Shown here piece by piece: positions 60,432 through 64,000 of a stretch of DNA of 64,000 nucleotides. Both the position numbers and the translations under genes were made by a program. The number at the start of each line of letters is the position of its first letter. Positions within the stretch are counted from its first letter, which is position 1. The notes below the pieces were generated by a model. It was not told the origin of the DNA. It worked only from the letters and a program-made list of their open reading frames with translations, and did not search any database. The stretch comes from Terriglobales bacterium (lineage in GTDB: Bacteria > Acidobacteriota > Terriglobia > Bryobacterales > Bryobacteraceae), in the NCBI GenBank assembly GCA_027485675.1, contig JAIXQP010000010.1, positions 23,740 to 87,739 on the forward strand. Reading direction: 5' to 3'.

Positions 60432-61262
60432 TTACGCCATCCGACGCCGCACATAAGCCAGAGCCGCCAGGCCCAGGCCCATCAAAGCATACGTCGAGGG
60501 CTCCGGAATCTCGCCAACCCCAGCCGACGCCTGGCCACTCACCGGACCGCAGGTCAAGCTGCCCGAAGTGGTCGCCAAGCAATAAGAAGCCGTCAAGTTG
60601 AGCGGACGGTTCGCGTCAATAGCCGCAATCGTGTTGTTGAGCGCTTGCTGATTGTTCGCCCCAGCCACCGGAGTGAAGAACGTCGGCACGCCGCGATAAA
60701 AGAGATAATTCACCGCGGTCGTACCAGCCGTGTTCAACGCCACCTGGCTGTCGCCAGCATCCAACGTGCCCGGAGTCGTACCGTTGTCCAGGAACGCCAA
60801 AAACCGGGAATCATAGTTGTCACCGTTAAAGCTGAAAGGAGTCGTCCCCGCCAAGCTCGGGTCATAGATCGCCAAATTATCGGTGTAAACGAGTTGGCTC
60901 AACGAGAAGGTGTCGGTCCCGCCGATGACCCGGAGGCCAAAATACAGGTTGTTGCCGAACTCGTTGTTGAACGGGGAAGCAGGACTCGCCACCCCCAGCC
61001 AGCTATTAAACGCACCGAACGTATCGATCACTTGGTTCGCGGAAGCCAAGCCAACCAGCGCATTGTACACCGACGCCGACCCCGGGCCGCCGTTGGTGCT
61101 GGTCGAGCTCAGGCCATTGCGCAGCGCCAGCAAGGCGTTGGCATCGTAGTTAGCCGCGCTACCCGCCAGGCTCGACGGACCAACCGACGGAATCACCGTG
61201 ATCACCGGAGCGCCGAAGCTCAACCCAGTGACGGCCACCAAAAGCAGAAATGTTTTCCTCAC
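60432..61262 (-). CDS. PEP-CTERM sorting-signal protein
   Basis: GTG 61262 (MRKTFLLLVAVTGLSFG signal peptide, GAGAGG ribosome site upstream) is a better start than TTG 61283. The 276-residue protein is low in charge, Asn/Thr/Ala-rich, and ends in EIPEPSTYALMGLGLAALAYVRRRMA-like sequence: PEP motif, hydrophobic helix, basic tail. That is the sorting signal read by exosortase. A cysteine pair (YCLATTSGSLTCG) may form a disulfide. Such proteins are exported and often linked to extracellular polysaccharide or biofilm. No exosortase is in this window. Confidence 0.88.
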   Translation of the reverse strand: MRKTFLLLVAVTGLSFGAPVITVIPSVGPSSLAGSAANYDANALLALRNGLSSTSTNGGPGSASVYNALVGLASANQVIDTFGAFNSWLGVASPASPFNNEFGNNLYFGLRVIGGTDTFSLSQLVYTDNLAIYDPSLAGTTPFSFNGDNYDSRFLAFLDNGTTPGTLDAGDSQVALNTAGTTAVNYLFYRGVPTFFTPVAGANNQQALNNTIAAIDANRPLNLTASYCLATTSGSLTCGPVSGQASAGVGEIPEPSTYALMGLGLAALAYVRRRMA

Positions 61263-61348
61263 GATTCGAATCCTCTCTTCCAACGTATTTCGTTTGTTTT
61301 ACGTAGGCGGTGGGCCGCCTTACACTAAGTCAACCTTACGATTGCTAT

Positions 61349-61377
61349 ACAGTACAATGCCTAGAACTAAAGGTCAA
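61349..61377 (-). promoter_or_regulatory. Promoter candidate of the PEP-CTERM gene
   Basis: On the minus strand TTGACC (61377-61372), 17-base spacer, TACTGT (61354-61349), about 87 bases before GTG 61262. The surrounding 174-base gap is AT-richer than its neighbours. Confidence 0.5.
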
Positions 61378-61436
61378 CAGACTTCAACGCCCGTACTAGG
61401 ATTTTCCGCTGAGTTCACAACTGGAAGGTACTGGTA

Positions 61437-62198
61437 CTAGAAGATTCCCAGCCATTTCCGCCGCTTTTCCGGCGGATCGAGCGGTCCTGACTCGATTTTG
61501 TAACCATCAATCACCGCCTGCGGGTGAATCTTCAGCAACGCCTCGGCATACTCCGCCCCGTATTTGTCAGACACCAGTTTCCACGTCTGATCCAGCCGCG
61601 GCGTCCGCCGCTGCGTATCGTGCGCATCACTCGCCAGAAAGTGCACCCACCCCTTCTCAATCAACCCCTCGGAAAACTTCCGCACCTCGCTCCCGAAAAA
61701 CCCCAGCAGCGACTGCCCCGTCACCTGCAAAAACGCCCCCTGATGCACCCACGCCTCCAACCGCTCCGGCTTCTGCCGCAGCAGCCAGTTCCGCTCCGGA
61801 TGCGTCACAATCACCCGCATCCCCGCGTTCTCCAGCTTCACGAAGATCTCCTCCGTATTCGGGAAGATCATCAGGTCGGAAAACTCCACCAGCAGCCAAC
61901 CCCGCCCGTTCACCGTGTACTTCGCCGGATTCGCAATCGCGTCCTGGATATTGTCCAGCTTCAGATGGAAGTCGCACCCCGTATGCAGCCGGATCGTCTC
62001 CCCCAGCCGCTCCTGCAACTCCTTCCGCCGCTCCGCAATCAGCTCCGGCTGAAACGTATATTGCAAATCCGCGTGCGGCGTCGCCACGATATCCGTGGTC
62101 CCGTGCGCCGCCGCCATCCGCAGCATCGCTTCGCTCTGCTCCACCGTCCGGGCCCCATCGTCGAGCCCCCAGAGCACATGGCTGTGAATATCGACCAT
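61437..62198 (-). CDS. CpsB/CapC-type PHP-domain tyrosine-protein phosphatase
   Basis: ATG 62198 starts at MVDIHSHVLWGLDDGA; the frame upstream is arginine-rich shadow of the previous gene. The 253-residue protein has the PHP-fold metal motifs HSHVLWGLDDGA, IVATPHADLQ, VTHPERN and ASDAHDTQRR. CpsB/YwqE enzymes remove phosphate from tyrosine kinases that control capsule and exopolysaccharide chains. It starts 4 bases after the oxidoreductase stop. No kinase or polymerase gene is in sight. Confidence 0.88.
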   Translation of the reverse strand: MVDIHSHVLWGLDDGARTVEQSEAMLRMAAAHGTTDIVATPHADLQYTFQPELIAERRKELQERLGETIRLHTGCDFHLKLDNIQDAIANPAKYTVNGRGWLLVEFSDLMIFPNTEEIFVKLENAGMRVIVTHPERNWLLRQKPERLEAWVHQGAFLQVTGQSLLGFFGSEVRKFSEGLIEKGWVHFLASDAHDTQRRTPRLDQTWKLVSDKYGAEYAEALLKIHPQAVIDGYKIESGPLDPPEKRRKWLGIF

Positions 62199-62202
62199 CC
62201 GC

Positions 62203-63387
62203 CTAAACTTCCGTCTCCCGGCTGCCTGGGTTGAACCGAACCCGCCGCCCCTTCCGCAACGACTCCATCGCCATGCACAGCGCAATGTTCGTCGCCTGTC
62301 CCGCCTCCACCGGCGCATTCGGCTCCTGCCGCGTCTTCACGCACTCGAGGAAATTCCGAATGTGCGCCCGCGTCGCCGGCCCAAAGCTCCCCGGCAGCCG
62401 CTTCTCCACCGCCGGCTTCATCTCAATGGCCTTCGGATCCTCCCGGAACAGGCTGTACCCCTCCCGCCCCAGGTCAAACCGCGCCTTCGATCCGTGAAAC
62501 TGCGCCAACTGGTCGTTCACCGGCGCATACCGCATCGCCTTGTACCCCACCGTAAACACCGCAAAGTAGTTCTCCGGGTATTCCAGACAAATCGTCGTCG
62601 TCTCCGGCACCTCCACCCCCGGCAGGTTCGCCTTCCCGCCCGCCGTCGTCACCGCCAGCGGATACGCCGAACCCATAAACCAGTGGAAAACATCCAGCAT
62701 GTGCGCCGCCTGGCCCACCATCAATCCGCCCGAGTAATCCCAGAAGTAATACCAGTTGAAGAATCGCTGCGCGTCCTCCGGCCGGGCCGGCGCGTTCCCC
62801 AGCCACTGCTTCCAGTCCAGCTTGCCCTTCAGCGGTTCATTCCGAATCGACGCCTGATGGTTGTACCACCACGAGTTGATCAGCCGGATGTCCCCCAGGT
62901 CGCCGGCTTTCATCTGCCGGTAGGCGTCCTGAAACAGCTCCGAACTCCGCCGCTGCATCCCCACCTGCACAATCCGCTTTGTCTGCCGCACGGCCGCGAT
63001 AATCCGGTCCCCTTCGGCAATCGTATGCGCCAGCGGCTTTTCGACATAAACGTCCTTCCCCGCGTGCACCGCGTCAATCACCATCTGCGCGTGCCAGTGG
63101 TCTGGCGTCGCCACCACCACCACCTGAATCGACTTATCTTCGAGCAGCTTCTTATAGTCCGAATAGGCTGCCGCCCCCGAAGAAGCCACCGCCAACCCGG
63201 CCTGCAGATTCGGCTCGTACACATCGCACACCGCCGCCATCTGCACGCCAATCTCTTTGAACTCGCCCGTCAGATATCGGCCGCGCCCTCCCGCGCCAAT
63301 CACCGCCCCCCGCACGGGCCCATCGGCTGCCAACGCGGCGGACGAGGCCAAAACGAAACTGCGCCGGTCGATTCCTGAAATCATCAT
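62203..63387 (-). CDS. Exported Gfo/Idh/MocA-family oxidoreductase
   Basis: ATG 63387 or 63384 gives a twin-arginine signal (MISGIDRRSFVLASSAALAA); the frame beyond is the antisense of the next gene. The 394-residue protein has the Rossmann motif GAVIGAGGRGRYLTGEF, VVVVATPDHWHAQMVIDAVHAGKDVYVEKPLAHTIAEG with the catalytic EKP, and WYNHQASIRNEP. Exported members of this family are common in Acidobacteria and planctomycetes and may act on sugars with a bound NAD(P). Probably cotranscribed with the CpsB-like phosphatase. Confidence 0.9.
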   Translation of the reverse strand: MMISGIDRRSFVLASSAALAADGPVRGAVIGAGGRGRYLTGEFKEIGVQMAAVCDVYEPNLQAGLAVASSGAAAYSDYKKLLEDKSIQVVVVATPDHWHAQMVIDAVHAGKDVYVEKPLAHTIAEGDRIIAAVRQTKRIVQVGMQRRSSELFQDAYRQMKAGDLGDIRLINSWWYNHQASIRNEPLKGKLDWKQWLGNAPARPEDAQRFFNWYYFWDYSGGLMVGQAAHMLDVFHWFMGSAYPLAVTTAGGKANLPGVEVPETTTICLEYPENYFAVFTVGYKAMRYAPVNDQLAQFHGSKARFDLGREGYSLFREDPKAIEMKPAVEKRLPGSFGPATRAHIRNFLECVKTRQEPNAPVEAGQATNIALCMAMESLRKGRRVRFNPGSRETEV

Positions 63388-63406
63388 TCTTGTTTGCGAA
63401 GTTAGC

Positions 63407-63847
63407 ATGGAATCCGCCCTCCTGCCACTCCTCATTAACGCCGCCGCCACGTTGTACATGACCGGCCTCATCTGGTTTGTCCAACTCGTTCACTATCCCT
63501 TGATGAGCCAAGTCGGCGCCGACGGCTATCGTCAATACCAGCTCGCCCACCAGAACCTCACCTCTCTCGCCGTCGGCCCCGCCATGCTCGCCGAACTCCT
63601 CTCTGCCCTCGCCCTCGTCGCTATCAACACCAAGGACCCCTGGCGCTGGGCCGGTCTCGCCGCCGTAGCCGCCCTCTGGGCCTCCACCGCTCTGGTCCAG
63701 ATGCCCCTCCACGCCACACTTGCCGGAGGCTTCGACCCCGAAGCCCACGCCCGCCTCGTCAGCACCAACTGGCTCCGCACCGCCCTCTGGACCGCCCGCT
63801 CCGCCCTCGTCCTCTGGCTGATCGCCCGCGCCTGGCAATCGCGATAA
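63407..63847 (+). CDS. Small four-helix membrane protein, unknown function
   Basis: ATG 63407 is divergent from the oxidoreductase with 19 bases between starts; the frame upstream overlaps that gene. The 146-residue product has four hydrophobic segments (LPLLINAAATLYMTGLIWFVQLVHYPL, MLAELLSALALVAI, WAGLAAVAALWASTALVQMPLH, ALWTARSALVLWLIA) with the conserved-looking QLVHYPLM and WLRTALWTAR. I recognise it only as an uncharacterised membrane family. No catalytic motif is visible. Confidence 0.75.
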   Translation: MESALLPLLINAAATLYMTGLIWFVQLVHYPLMSQVGADGYRQYQLAHQNLTSLAVGPAMLAELLSALALVAINTKDPWRWAGLAAVAALWASTALVQMPLHATLAGGFDPEAHARLVSTNWLRTALWTARSALVLWLIARAWQSR

Positions 63848-64000
63848 ACCACGCCGCCGCCACCACCCCACATAGCCCCGTAAATTCCGCCCGTCCGCCC
63901 CGCGCCGCCATCCTCAGCCCCGACGCTCCGCCCGCGCCCCTTACCTCAATGCCCCGCGCCCCAACCCCATCCCCCGCGCCAACGCCCCCCCCCACCACTC
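63848..64000. other. C-rich tail at right edge
   Basis: 153 bases after the last stop, very C-rich on the plus strand with a run of nine C near the end. An in-frame ATG near 63950 opens a Pro/Thr/Ala stretch to the edge, which could be the start of another gene, but nothing supports it. I see no RNA or repeat. Confidence 0.4.

Noticed and set aside
63759..63998. Minus-strand frame at the right edge
   Set aside because: Gly-rich translation of a C-rich tail, overlapping the membrane protein gene, no motif or start signal.

Overview
This window looks like a stretch of chromosome from an Acidobacteriota bacterium, most likely of the Solibacter/Bryobacter type. That is an inference from gene content: a reduced Oar/TonB-receptor-like outer-membrane barrel, a PSD1/PSCyt plus DUF1501 pair, two secreted Cys-type sulfatases, alternative complex III joined to a caa3 oxidase, a PEP-CTERM protein and very high GC with C-ending codons. 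There is no rRNA, tRNA, CRISPR array, insertion sequence or phage gene that I can see. Genes are packed tightly, with many ATGA, TTGA or TAATG overlaps, and no gap exceeds about 250 bases except for the end of the window, which is open.

Layout. 1-4.9 kb: an outer-membrane TPR-barrel protein (cut by the left edge), an exported TIM-barrel glycosidase-like protein and a PilZ/J-domain/winged-helix fusion, which together suggest c-di-GMP-linked polysaccharide export. 4.9-10.7 kb: a GntR regulator divergent from a sugar isomerase, CPA2 antiporter and propeller-like protein, then a sulfatase and an SDR. 10.8-13.4 kb: one 891-residue protein that joins a phosphatase-type EEP domain, an amidohydrolase and an alpha/beta hydrolase. 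13.4-18.0 kb (minus): histidine kinase, response regulator with an XRE-type output domain, and a plug-poor outer-membrane barrel in one overlapping operon. 18.3-30.8 kb: the complete electron-transfer operon actABCDEF, a small membrane protein, sco, coxBACD, closed by a clear terminator.

30.8-37.7 kb: exported proteins of the PSD1/DUF1501/RoxA-like di-heme type. 37.7-43.4 kb (minus): two exported TldD-like proteins, one with and one without the zinc motif, followed by a fused LptF-LptG permease. 43.5-49.1 kb: a NarL-type regulator, CpaE-like ATPase, a kinase-like phosphotransferase, an enolase with altered active-site residues and a second sulfatase. 49.1-54.9 kb: a SET-domain methyltransferase coupled to a 40-residue membrane peptide, malate dehydrogenase, a MerR regulator, an S41 protease and a GMP synthetase with a eukaryote-like C-terminal insertion. 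54.9-64 kb: PpiD, DedA, a parvulin/formylglycine-generating-enzyme operon, a FabH-like synthase, a PEP-CTERM protein, a CpsB-like phosphatase, a Gfo/Idh/MocA oxidoreductase and a small membrane protein.

How they connect: the two Cys-type sulfatases need the formylglycine-generating enzyme encoded here. The quinol-oxidising alternative complex III passes electrons to the caa3 oxidase in the same operon. Several genes show an extended -10 element (TGnTATnnT) only 7-9 bases before the start codon, which suggests that leaderless transcripts are common in this organism.
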